Positions 1-7,621 of a DNA stretch of 64,000 nucleotides are shown here, one piece after another. Every line of letters begins with the position of its first letter. Positions within the stretch are counted from its first letter, which is position 1. The stretch comes from Candidatus Woesearchaeota archaeon. GTDB lineage: Archaea > Nanobdellota > Nanobdellia > Woesearchaeales > UBA9642. Where the stretch lies: the NCBI GenBank assembly GCA_026002815.1, contig BPGB01000004.1:42676-106675 (forward strand), in the 5' to 3' direction. The position numbers were made by a program, and so were the translations under genes. The notes under the pieces were generated by a model. It did no database searches and was not told the origin of the DNA. It saw only the letters and a list, made by a program, of their open reading frames with translations.

Positions 1-1
1 A

Positions 2-559
2 GAAATGGTTTGTCCATTAAAAGATAGTGCAAGAAATCTTGTATTTGGGAAGGGCAACCCAGATGCAAAAATAATGTTCATAGGAGAAGCGCCAGGAGAG
101 AAAGAAGACGAATTAGGAATGCCGTTCGTTGGTGCAGCAGGAAGAGAACTAGATAAATTGTTAAATATTATCGGTTTGACTATTGATGATGTATATATAG
201 CTAATATTCTTAAATACCGTCCACCTAATAATAGGGATCCTACAAAAGAAGAAATATATAGACACACCCCTTATTTGATAGAGCAAATTAAAATAATAAA
301 TCCTAAAATAATATGTACCTTAGGAAATTATGCTACAAAATTTATTCTTGCATCGTTTAATGTTGAAAAAATGAAGACTATTCCAGGCATAACAAAACTA
401 CATGGAAAATTAAAGGAGATACAAATAGGTAGTAATATTGTTAAAGTAATACCGTTATATCATCCAGCTGCAATGTTATACAATCCTGTTTTAAGAACTA
501 TTATAGAAAAGGATTTTATTGAAATTAAAGAAATTTTAGAAATTGATAAGGTGTCGTAA
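2..559 (+). CDS. Family 4 uracil-DNA glycosylase, 5' partial, lacking Fe-S cysteines
   Basis: Removes uracil from DNA in base excision repair. Counting from the Met at base 5, the uracil-pocket motif GEAPGEKED is at residues 27-35 and the second active-site motif HPAAM at 153-157, both typical of family 4 enzymes. The frame is open to the window edge and the usual N-terminal residues are missing, so the true start lies upstream. Family 4 enzymes normally hold a [4Fe-4S] cluster with four Cys. Here the first Cys position is Glu (codon at 2-4), the second is kept (C3), the third is Tyr71 in KYRPPNNR (normally KCRPP) and the fourth, 16 residues on, is His87. The fold and catalytic motifs look intact, so this is probably a cluster-less variant. 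Confidence 0.88.
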   Translation, partial: EMVCPLKDSARNLVFGKGNPDAKIMFIGEAPGEKEDELGMPFVGAAGRELDKLLNIIGLTIDDVYIANILKYRPPNNRDPTKEEIYRHTPYLIEQIKIINPKIICTLGNYATKFILASFNVEKMKTIPGITKLHGKLKEIQIGSNIVKVIPLYHPAAMLYNPVLRTIIEKDFIEIKEILEIDKVS

Positions 560-687
560 TAATATTTTACATGTTAATAATGCTTTTTTAACTTTTATAA
601 TCTTTTTTATTACATTTTATAATGTTTCATTAAATAATTTTTACTTATTATTTGTATGATTGATGTATCATTAAATGATAACAAAGA

Positions 688-696
688 TTTAAATAG
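688..696 (+). promoter_or_regulatory. TATA box for corA-like gene
   Basis: TTTAAATAG ends about 24 nt before the ATG at 720, the spacing expected if transcription starts at or next to the start codon. No GGTG ribosome site lies in between, so the message is probably leaderless. Confidence 0.5.
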
Positions 697-719
697 TTCT
701 TTTATAGATTATAAAAATA

Positions 720-1742
720 ATGATTTATTATTTATACGCAAATAGGAACAAGTATTATTCTGGAAAAGAAGATAGTTATATTAACTTAACAAGTAAATTA
801 TCGATAAATCCTAAAAAAATAAGCAGTAATAGTAATAAGGAATTATTGTGTCTTTTTATTATTTCTCCTTCTGAAAATGAATCAAAAAAAATAGCAGAGG
901 ATTTTAATTTTGAAGAGAAGTATATATTAAATTTTAAAAACGAATCAAGATCTGTAAGGTATTCTTTCAATCCACTGGTTTTTTGCATGACGGACTATAT
1001 TAGGGAAAACGAAAATAAAATACATATTACACGTCTTCTTATGATTATTAAAGAAAATATATTGTGTATAATTTCTTCTGAAAGATCTAATTATTTTGAA
1101 GAACTTTTTTCTAGAGTGATAGAACGTGCAAAAAAGAGAAAGATAAAGTCAGAAACTTATATCTTGTATGAATTCCTTCATCAAGATACTAAAGAAAATT
1201 ATGAGGTTATAGAAAGATTAGATGATAAACTTGAAGATTTGCAAAGAAAGGTAATATTCTCAAATGAAGATGAGAAAAGAATACTTCAAGAAATAATGTC
1301 GCATAAGAAATATCTAATAAAGATGAGCAAGAGACTATGGTCTTCTTCAAAAATAATCTTTACTATAAAAAAGGAACTTACAACATTAAAATTAACAAAA
1401 GAGGAACAATCATTATTAGATGATATTTATGATACTTTAGTTCATCAAATAGATTTAATAGAGACACAAAAGGAGACTGTTACCGATATTTTGGAAATAT
1501 ATACAACAACTCTAAATAATAAACTCGCAGTGATAAGCAATAATCTTAATGTGGTTATGAAAAAAATGGCTGCATTAACTTTAATAATAATGGTACCGAC
1601 GCTTATTGCAAGTACATATGGAATGAATTTTAAAAATATGCCAGAACTTGAATGGTATTATGGTTATCCTTTTGCTATTGGATTAATGATTATTACGGCA
1701 TATTTGACCTATAAGATGTTTCACAAAAAAGGATGGATATAA
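720..1742 (+). CDS. corA: CorA family divalent metal ion transporter
   Basis: Membrane channel for Mg2+ (or Co2+/Ni2+), acting as a pentamer in the cytoplasmic membrane. The 340-residue length suits the family. An alpha/beta cytoplasmic domain is followed by a long charged helical stretch (about 150-280), two C-terminal membrane segments (about 281-299 and 317-332), the signature YGMN loop at 300-303 with MPEL just after it, and a basic KKGWI tail. The gene stands alone with its own TATA box. The family is clear; the preferred metal is not. Confidence 0.92.
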   Translation: MIYYLYANRNKYYSGKEDSYINLTSKLSINPKKISSNSNKELLCLFIISPSENESKKIAEDFNFEEKYILNFKNESRSVRYSFNPLVFCMTDYIRENENKIHITRLLMIIKENILCIISSERSNYFEELFSRVIERAKKRKIKSETYILYEFLHQDTKENYEVIERLDDKLEDLQRKVIFSNEDEKRILQEIMSHKKYLIKMSKRLWSSSKIIFTIKKELTTLKLTKEEQSLLDDIYDTLVHQIDLIETQKETVTDILEIYTTTLNNKLAVISNNLNVVMKKMAALTLIIMVPTLIASTYGMNFKNMPELEWYYGYPFAIGLMIITAYLTYKMFHKKGWI

Positions 1743-1939
1743 GTTACTTTAATTTTAAGCTGATTTAATTTTTATATTTAATTATAATATCTACATTTTA
1801 TATATTCTCATATTAAATTTATATACTTATTTTTTATATATCAGTTTCTATATATTATTTTTATATCCTTTTATAATAGAGAAAATTTAAAAATGAAAAC
1901 TTTTTTTATAATATTAGATTAGTTTCAAAAGGTGATAAA

Positions 1940-2170
1940 ATGAGAATGATAGGATTAAATGCGATGTTTGTTACGATATTAGCAAGTTTTTTTTTAATAA
2001 TTATGGGATTATTATATTTTATGTTCACTTTATGGATAGTTAAGGTTGGTGCATCTTTTATATTGCCAGAAATGTGGAAGTCCGGAGATATACATGGTAG
2101 TTATGTTGTTCTAGCAGCAGCACTTGTAAGTGCAGGTTCAATGATAGCATCAGCATTACAGAGGGCATAA
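1940..2170 (+). CDS. Small two-helix membrane protein, unknown function
   Basis: A 76-residue protein with one long hydrophobic segment near the N terminus (about 8-38) and a second at the C terminus (about 53-72) joined by a short polar loop. The start is supported by GGTGATAAA directly before the ATG, matching the archaeal 16S 3' end. Glycine- and alanine-rich helices suggest oligomer packing, but no family is recognised. Confidence 0.6.
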   Translation: MRMIGLNAMFVTILASFFLIIMGLLYFMFTLWIVKVGASFILPEMWKSGDIHGSYVVLAAALVSAGSMIASALQRA

Positions 2171-2230
2171 TCTTAAAGATATTAAATAATAGGTTTAAAT
2201 TTATTTAATAGTATTTTATATTATTACTTA

Positions 2231-2842
2231 TTAATTATATTCTATTATATTTCCGTTAATTAGTGTAATGTCTTTGTTTGTGTATTCTTTATTTGTCCAT
2301 ATGTAATTTTTTTCTGAAGCTTTATTGTTTGGTTTAAATCTTTTATATGAATCAATGTGACTGTAATCGAATATTACTGGCTTGAATGTATAGGTTACTA
2401 TTCCTTCTGATAATCTATCAGATTCTGGCTGATAATAATGCAATTTTCTTTTTATGTCATATACGAATTTTTCTTCTGGCCTGAAAAATATCATCCTTTT
2501 TAATTCTTCATCGGTATAATTCTTCAAGGACAGCCTTTTTTCTGCTTTATAATAATGTTTAGGCGCTGCTGCTCTGAAAAAATTTTTTCCATCCTTATAA
2601 ATTATGAATCCTACATTATTATTTTGGAATTTATCTTTAGTATAGTTTATTGCGCTATGGTATATTGGGATGAGAGTGTTTGTTTTTTTTCCTTTACCAA
2701 CTAGAAAACCTTGGTCTACAAGCAATAAGATTCCATCGTCTAGTTTGATGTAGTTTGCTATTATTCCCTGATACGGTTTGCTTTTTTTCGGTTCAACAAT
2801 AGAATAGTTTTTTTCCAGCTTAGATATTAGGTAGTCCAGCAT
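2231..2842 (-). CDS. Hypothetical protein downstream of Lrp-like regulator
   Basis: About 203 residues, basic and tyrosine-rich, with no signal peptide or membrane helix and no family I recognise. I start it at the ATG at 2842 because AAAGGGTG lies 5 nt upstream; a longer in-frame start at 2860 would overlap the regulator gene. The regulator's stop codon ends 1 base before this start, so the two are co-transcribed and probably translationally coupled. It may be controlled by, or work with, that regulator. Confidence 0.6.
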   Translation of the reverse strand: MLDYLISKLEKNYSIVEPKKSKPYQGIIANYIKLDDGILLLVDQGFLVGKGKKTNTLIPIYHSAINYTKDKFQNNNVGFIIYKDGKNFFRAAAPKHYYKAEKRLSLKNYTDEELKRMIFFRPEEKFVYDIKRKLHYYQPESDRLSEGIVTYTFKPVIFDYSHIDSYKRFKPNNKASEKNYIWTNKEYTNKDITLINGNIIEYN

Positions 2843-2843
2843 T

Positions 2844-3332
2844 TTACACCCTTTCCGCAAAAAGCAATTCAGCGTGTGTTTTATCTGATAAAAAATCTTC
2901 TCTCTTTATGTCTTCAAGTATAAACATTTCTTGCTTTGTTTCTATATTAAATTTTTCTATCGCATCATTAAATCTTTGGAAATCATTCATATCTTTAAAT
3001 ATTGCTTCAACTAGGAAGTCAAATCCATTATTAACTTTAAATACAGAATTTATATTTTCGTTTTTTATTAGAAAATCTTTGAATTCATCCCTGTTTTCTC
3101 TTTTTACTTTAAATAAAATATTTACTTTTATATCAAATCCTATCTTTTTAAAATCTATCAAAGTTGTATGTTTTCTTATCAATTCTTTTTCATATTCCTT
3201 CAACCTATCAAATATTGTACTTACAGGTATTGAAGTGAGTCTGCTTATTTTTGTTAAATTCTCTCTTGCGTTATTTCTAAAGAAGGTCATTAACAGTATG
3301 TCTTTTTTTGTCTGAAAACGCATTCGAAACAC
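2844..3332 (-). CDS. Lrp/AsnC-type transcription regulator
   Basis: A 162-residue DNA-binding protein. The N-terminal winged helix-turn-helix (about 10-60, with LTKISRLTSIPVSTIFDRL as the recognition unit) is followed by an alpha/beta domain like the Lrp/AsnC ligand-binding (RAM) fold (about 65-145). It leads an operon with the hypothetical gene ending at 2231 and is divergent from the gene at 3591. The region between holds a cluster of TGAAGC elements, one an exact inverted repeat, that could be its binding sites. The ligand is unknown. Confidence 0.7.
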   Translation of the reverse strand: MFRMRFQTKKDILLMTFFRNNARENLTKISRLTSIPVSTIFDRLKEYEKELIRKHTTLIDFKKIGFDIKVNILFKVKRENRDEFKDFLIKNENINSVFKVNNGFDFLVEAIFKDMNDFQRFNDAIEKFNIETKQEMFILEDIKREDFLSDKTHAELLFAERV

Positions 3333-3445
3333 CCCCCAACATTTTATTTTTACATTCTCAAAAAAAGTTTTATTATACGCTATTATTAAAAAATATTTAA
3401 GTAAGAAAAGTGATTCAAAAATATAATATTTGTCTACGCATAATT

Positions 3446-3540
3446 TCTGAATGCTTCAGAAAAAATTTGAAGCAGAATAAAAAAAAGCATAAAATAAGCG
3501 TTTTTTTTCTTTTTTTGAAGCAAAAAATTCTGAAGCATAA
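3446..3540. promoter_or_regulatory. Candidate operator cluster of TGAAGC/GCTTCA elements
   Basis: Four copies of TGAAGC or its complement lie within 95 bp between divergent genes. The first is an exact palindrome, TCTGAA-TGC-TTCAGA (3446-3460). The others are TTTGAAGCAGAA (3467-3478), TTTGAAGCAAAA (about 3514-3525) and TCTGAAGCATAA (3529-3540). Spacing and symmetry fit a dimeric regulator, with the adjacent Lrp-like protein the obvious candidate. The assignment is inferred. Confidence 0.5.
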
Positions 3541-3590
3541 TTAATGTTTATATTTTTAAATAACAGCATAACCTTTAAATATTCTTAACT

Positions 3591-5180
3591 ATGAGTAGTA
3601 TTATGAAAGATATAGAATCGGAAATATTGAACAAATTTCGAAATGAGCCAAAAGAATATGATACAACAGAATTGGCAAAGGCAATATTTCCCGAATATGC
3701 GAATATAGAGCGATTAATTAACAGTCCAGATAAAAATCTTAGGAATGAAGGTAAAAAACAAAAATTTCAACTACATAGAAAGCTATTATATTACCTAAAT
3801 AAACTAGTGGATGAACATATATTAGTGGTTTCAAAAATAAAAGAAAAAGGAGAAAAAGTATTTGTACTTGCGATTGATGAAGGAAACATAGTTATAGAAA
3901 AAGGTTATAAAAAAATAACTATAACAAAACCTGCGGCTGTTTCTAACTATATAGAGAAATATGAGAAAGAAGGATTGATGAAAAAATTTGATGAACAAAC
4001 ATGGATAAGCAGGCTAAATGCAATAATGATAGAATGTTCAGTCGTATCATTAGAAAAATCAAATATGTTGCTAAGAGAATTATTCAATAGTGTAAATGAT
4101 GTGGTTGCATTTAATGATTTTCAGAGATACACTCGCTCAGATTATGAATCATTCTTGCAAAAAATTTCTCAAATATCATTAGACTTAGATAAAACAGTAA
4201 CTTTAATAATAAATTTTGAAGATATAGATCTTAAATTATTTAAGAGTTTCATAACAAAATATGCTCTTATAGCTTCTAAAAGGATAAATTTAATATTCAA
4301 CATAAACTCTCGTGATTTGCAAAGGCATTCAGAAATATTTGAACATATAATAAGAGAATTCTCAGAGAGGAAAATAAAAATAAACATAAAAAACAAAGAT
4401 TTATACATTGCACCTTCAATAATGGGTCGTTCAGGGATGTATACTTTTGATGACCAAGAATATTTAGTTTACACTAAATCAATAAAAGGAAGAGTAATAG
4501 GTTTATCATGCAGTCAATCAAGCATAGCTCTCAATATGAATAAGTTTTTTGAAATTTATAATTCTGATTCTGAATTTAGAAGAGCAATTATTAATGCTGC
4601 AAAAGTTTTACTATTGGCAAACGCCGTTCAGAGAAGAAAAAACAACGAGTATTTTAGAGGAATAAATAATCAAAACACTCCTTATTCTGCAGATTTCTAT
4701 AGGTTTAGTAAGAATTATATAAGATTATGGAATTATGATTGGCATAAGGATTTAAAGAATAATAAAGAAATGATATCGTTGCTGAATAGCACAAAAGAAG
4801 TAGTTGAGAATTTCTGTATTTCAGAGGAAACGATATTTAAGAGTTGTGGAATACCTATAAGGTTTAGAATTGCTCTTAGTTCTGCATTCAGAAATTTTGA
4901 TGTAAAATTTATGGGTGAAAGAGAGTATAGAAAAACTACAGTTAATGGAATAAATGATTATTATTCAGGGGAAATTAAGGATTTTATAATAGCTAGAGAG
5001 AAAATTTTCGAGATATTCGATGGTTGTGACAGATTACGATTATTTAGGGGCAGCGATTTTTCTACTGATGAAGTATTAAGAGAAATGCTGTTTTTGCTAA
5101 ATAATTATAAAATACCTTTTTTTACCTATGATTTTAGTCAATTAAGAGGAACAGTAAAACTTACAAATTTTTTTGCTTAA
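3591..5180 (+). CDS. Winged-helix-containing protein of unknown function, 529 residues
   Basis: The N-terminal ~110 residues look like a winged helix DNA-binding domain (EYDTTELAKAIFPEY, then a helix and KLVDEHILVVSKIKEKGEKVFVL). The middle (about 130-280) is alpha/beta and a helical C-terminal part follows; I recognise no enzyme motif. A TATA-like TTTTTAAATA about 30 nt before the ATG suggests a leaderless message. The next gene, 85 bp downstream on the same strand, is a thymidylate-synthase-like protein, and the pair may act together. Confidence 0.65.
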   Translation: MSSIMKDIESEILNKFRNEPKEYDTTELAKAIFPEYANIERLINSPDKNLRNEGKKQKFQLHRKLLYYLNKLVDEHILVVSKIKEKGEKVFVLAIDEGNIVIEKGYKKITITKPAAVSNYIEKYEKEGLMKKFDEQTWISRLNAIMIECSVVSLEKSNMLLRELFNSVNDVVAFNDFQRYTRSDYESFLQKISQISLDLDKTVTLIINFEDIDLKLFKSFITKYALIASKRINLIFNINSRDLQRHSEIFEHIIREFSERKIKINIKNKDLYIAPSIMGRSGMYTFDDQEYLVYTKSIKGRVIGLSCSQSSIALNMNKFFEIYNSDSEFRRAIINAAKVLLLANAVQRRKNNEYFRGINNQNTPYSADFYRFSKNYIRLWNYDWHKDLKNNKEMISLLNSTKEVVENFCISEETIFKSCGIPIRFRIALSSAFRNFDVKFMGEREYRKTTVNGINDYYSGEIKDFIIAREKIFEIFDGCDRLRLFRGSDFSTDEVLREMLFLLNNYKIPFFTYDFSQLRGTVKLTNFFA

Positions 5181-5265
5181 TAGATAAAAGTATTGAATAG
5201 AAAATATTAAGAAATATTAGGAAATATTAAAAATAAATATTAAAAATCTTCAAGAAAGAGAAAAA

Positions 5266-5931
5266 ATGGAAATTCATGAACAATTTGTTTATAATGCATG
5301 GATAAAATCTTTAAAATATATACTAGATAATGGTACAGATTTTATAGACAGAGATAAAAGAAATTGCAGAGAGATATTAAATTTGGTTATAATAATAGAT
5401 AATCCCGAGGAAGATTATGAAAAACCAATAGATGAAATGCAAAATTTTGACTGGATATATCCTAGTAAAGAAGAATTAGAGTCAATAATGTTACATAAAG
5501 AGAATATGTCGGGATATGATTATAGTTATGGTCCTAGAATATTTAATTTTAGAGGCGTTGATCAAATAAACAATTTTATAATACCTTTATTAAAGAGCGA
5601 TCCGACTAGTAGAAGAGCAGTAATTTCTTTATTTGATCCATCTACTGACTCGAATGTAATGTCAAAGAATATACCGAGTTTATTATACATCTATTTTAAA
5701 ATAAAAAATGAAAAGTTAGACCTAACTTGTAGCATAAGAAGTAACGATTTATTCATTGGATGGCCAGGTAATATTTATCAAATAGTACTATTACAAAGAT
5801 ATGTTTCTCACTTATTAGGAATAAAGACCGGTTCTTTAACAACGATTTCCGGTTCTGCACACATATTTCATGAGCATTTCGAAATTATTGAGGAATTATT
5901 GAAACGGAAAAATTCTCAAAATATTTTATGA
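5266..5931 (+). CDS. Thymidylate-synthase-like protein with Ser at the catalytic Cys position
   Basis: A 221-residue protein of the short archaeal thymidylate synthase type. Family landmarks: YGPRIF (88-93), the phosphate-binding SRRAV (115-119), RSND (158-161), GWPGN (165-169) and SGSAHIFHEH near the C terminus, equivalent to the family's final SAHxYxxH-type nucleotide-binding motif. In true synthases the nucleophile is Cys in a P-C motif before beta-strand YxxF; here the motif is IPSLLYIYF and residue 138 is Ser. The nearby C155 is not at the nucleophile position. Either the protein does something other than dUMP methylation, or it is an inactive nucleotide-binding relative. It follows the winged-helix gene at 3591. 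Confidence 0.75.
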   Translation: MEIHEQFVYNAWIKSLKYILDNGTDFIDRDKRNCREILNLVIIIDNPEEDYEKPIDEMQNFDWIYPSKEELESIMLHKENMSGYDYSYGPRIFNFRGVDQINNFIIPLLKSDPTSRRAVISLFDPSTDSNVMSKNIPSLLYIYFKIKNEKLDLTCSIRSNDLFIGWPGNIYQIVLLQRYVSHLLGIKTGSLTTISGSAHIFHEHFEIIEELLKRKNSQNIL

Positions 5932-6096
5932 TGAATGTTAATTAGTATTATTCACTTATAAATTTATATTATAATATTATATTGATATTATGTCATATTA
6001 TATTATTGATATTATTTCTAGTTTATACTTATGTCTAAATAATACTGTATCTAAATTATCAAAAAATTTATAAATACTGCATGTAAAATTTATTTT

Positions 6097-6261
6097 ATGA
6101 CAATCGAAGATTATGAAGAGGATATAAACGATGATTTTGAGGAAGACCCTGAATCTCTTAGGGACAACGATGAAATAGATGACGCAGAAGAAGCATTTAT
6201 GGAAGGATATGAGGAAGAATTTGAGGAAGATGAAGAAGAACCTGAACTAGAAGAGGAGTAA
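6097..6261 (+). CDS. Small very acidic protein, 54 residues
   Basis: Open frame starting MTIEDYEEDIND and ending PELEEE, about half Asp or Glu, with a short hydrophobic core AEEAFMEGYEEE in the middle. AATTTATAAATAC about 25 nt before the ATG is a good TATA box for a leaderless gene, and codon use agrees with the neighbours. Function unknown; a protein-binding or DNA-mimic role is only a guess. Confidence 0.6.
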   Translation: MTIEDYEEDINDDFEEDPESLRDNDEIDDAEEAFMEGYEEEFEEDEEEPELEEE

Positions 6262-6342
6262 TATATTTTTTATACTATTTTTTTCTATGAGACCTTCTAT
6301 CAAGATAATTAATCTGAAAAACTCTTAATATTATTATTAAAT

Positions 6343-6618
6343 TTATTCTAAACCGAAACTGTCTGTAAATTCTGAAATTAATTTATACTTATTCAGATAA
6401 TCAAAACCTTTTTGTGTAAGAGAATAAGTTTTACCGTTTTTATCTATGTTTAATACTATAAAATCCTTATTTATTAACTCTTTTAAATATGTCTCCATCA
6501 TTTGATGAGATAAGTTTGATTTGTAAAGTATATGGGTAGGCTTAATACGGTTATTTTTGTCATGAATAGCCTTTAATATATCATAAATTATTTGTAATTT
6601 ATCTCTTTTTTTTGCCAT
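6343..6618 (-). CDS. Archaeal winged-helix protein
   Basis: A 91-residue winged helix protein: helix 1 IIYDILKAIHD, turn-helix around THILYKSNLSHQMMETYLKEL, then the wing FIVLNIDKNGKTYSLTQKG typical of the small archaeal HTH family whose wing ends in LTxKG. Its start overlaps the end of the membrane protein gene upstream by 20 bp, so the two are coupled. Such membrane-protein/HTH pairs are common in archaea, though the regulated target is not evident. Confidence 0.75.
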   Translation of the reverse strand: MAKKRDKLQIIYDILKAIHDKNNRIKPTHILYKSNLSHQMMETYLKELINKDFIVLNIDKNGKTYSLTQKGFDYLNKYKLISEFTDSFGLE

Positions 6619-7276
6619 GTTTAATCATCATAAACAAATTAATTAATATTATTATATAAGCTATAAATTCTAAAATATGTCCTATAACGTAGTATATTTC
6701 GTAGTCTACTGAAAAAAACAAATATAAAACCCCCAATAGAAGAAAAATCATAGATAAAAGAACCATGAATGTATGCATTGTTTTATGTCTCAAATAATTT
6801 ATAAAATAGTTAATGACTATAAAAACCAGCAATATTGCTGAAAGCATATAAAAAAGCATGAGTTTATTCCAACTGAATAGTATAGAGGTAATAATTACTG
6901 CGATTAGTAAGAATGCTATTTTTATGTTATCTACTTTAAACTGTATATATGCTAGTATTATTAATCCCATTATAAAGAAAAGTGCATGTAAGTATAGTCC
7001 AAATAAATTGAGAAGCGCGGCATCACGAAGATTTATTAAAGAAACAACATCATTATCAAGTTTATATAATATAATGATGTTGAGTATTGATTGTATTAAA
7101 TAAGATAAAAAGATAAATATAAATGCTGTACTGAATAGTTTTGCAGATTCTTTTTCTGTTAATTTGTAAACTTTAAATGCGTAATAACTAACTATTAAAG
7201 TTATTACTGCAAAAATAATTTCTAATATTATGCTATAGTTTAAAAACCATTTTGGACTTATGAATACATACCCCAT
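6599..7276 (-). CDS. Seven-helix integral membrane protein, unknown function
   Basis: 225 residues with about seven hydrophobic segments separated by short loops, a short extracytoplasmic-type N terminus and a basic tail (MIKHGKKKR). No transporter or enzyme motif is visible. The downstream winged-helix gene overlaps its 3' end, suggesting a sensor-regulator relationship. That is inferred from position only. Confidence 0.65.
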   Translation of the reverse strand: MGYVFISPKWFLNYSIILEIIFAVITLIVSYYAFKVYKLTEKESAKLFSTAFIFIFLSYLIQSILNIIILYKLDNDVVSLINLRDAALLNLFGLYLHALFFIMGLIILAYIQFKVDNIKIAFLLIAVIITSILFSWNKLMLFYMLSAILLVFIVINYFINYLRHKTMHTFMVLLSMIFLLLGVLYLFFSVDYEIYYVIGHILEFIAYIIILINLFMMIKHGKKKR

Positions 7277-7373
7277 ATTACTTAAGATAAAAAATTCATT
7301 TTTAAACTTTGTGGAATTATATTAAAGAATATCATTTAATAACCAATATATAAGCAATAAGCTATATTAAATA

Positions 7374-7417
7374 GTTGGCTTGAAAATACTCTTAAAACCC
7401 CACGCATTCAAGCCAAC
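7374..7417. other. Perfect 11-bp inverted repeat with 22-nt loop
   Basis: GTTGGCTTGAA at 7374-7384 pairs exactly with TTCAAGCCAAC at 7407-7417; the loop contains ACCCCACGC. The element lies in the 345-bp gap between thrS and the membrane gene and is much more GC-rich than its surroundings. TATATTAAATAG sits directly upstream on the plus strand. It could be a small structured RNA, a processing signal or a protein-binding site. No T-run typical of a terminator follows. Confidence 0.5.
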
Positions 7418-7621
7418 ATATATTAAATCATCTTAATATATAAAATATATTAAATCGGATAAATCATATTTTAAGCATTAAAGTCATTATTACGCATAAC
7501 TCATTATTAAAATTACAAATATAAAAAAATAAAAGATAATAACTAAAATAATGAATAAAAATATAGCATATTAATTAATACTTTATTATAAAATATAATT
7601 AAAATATAATATAAAGTACTA

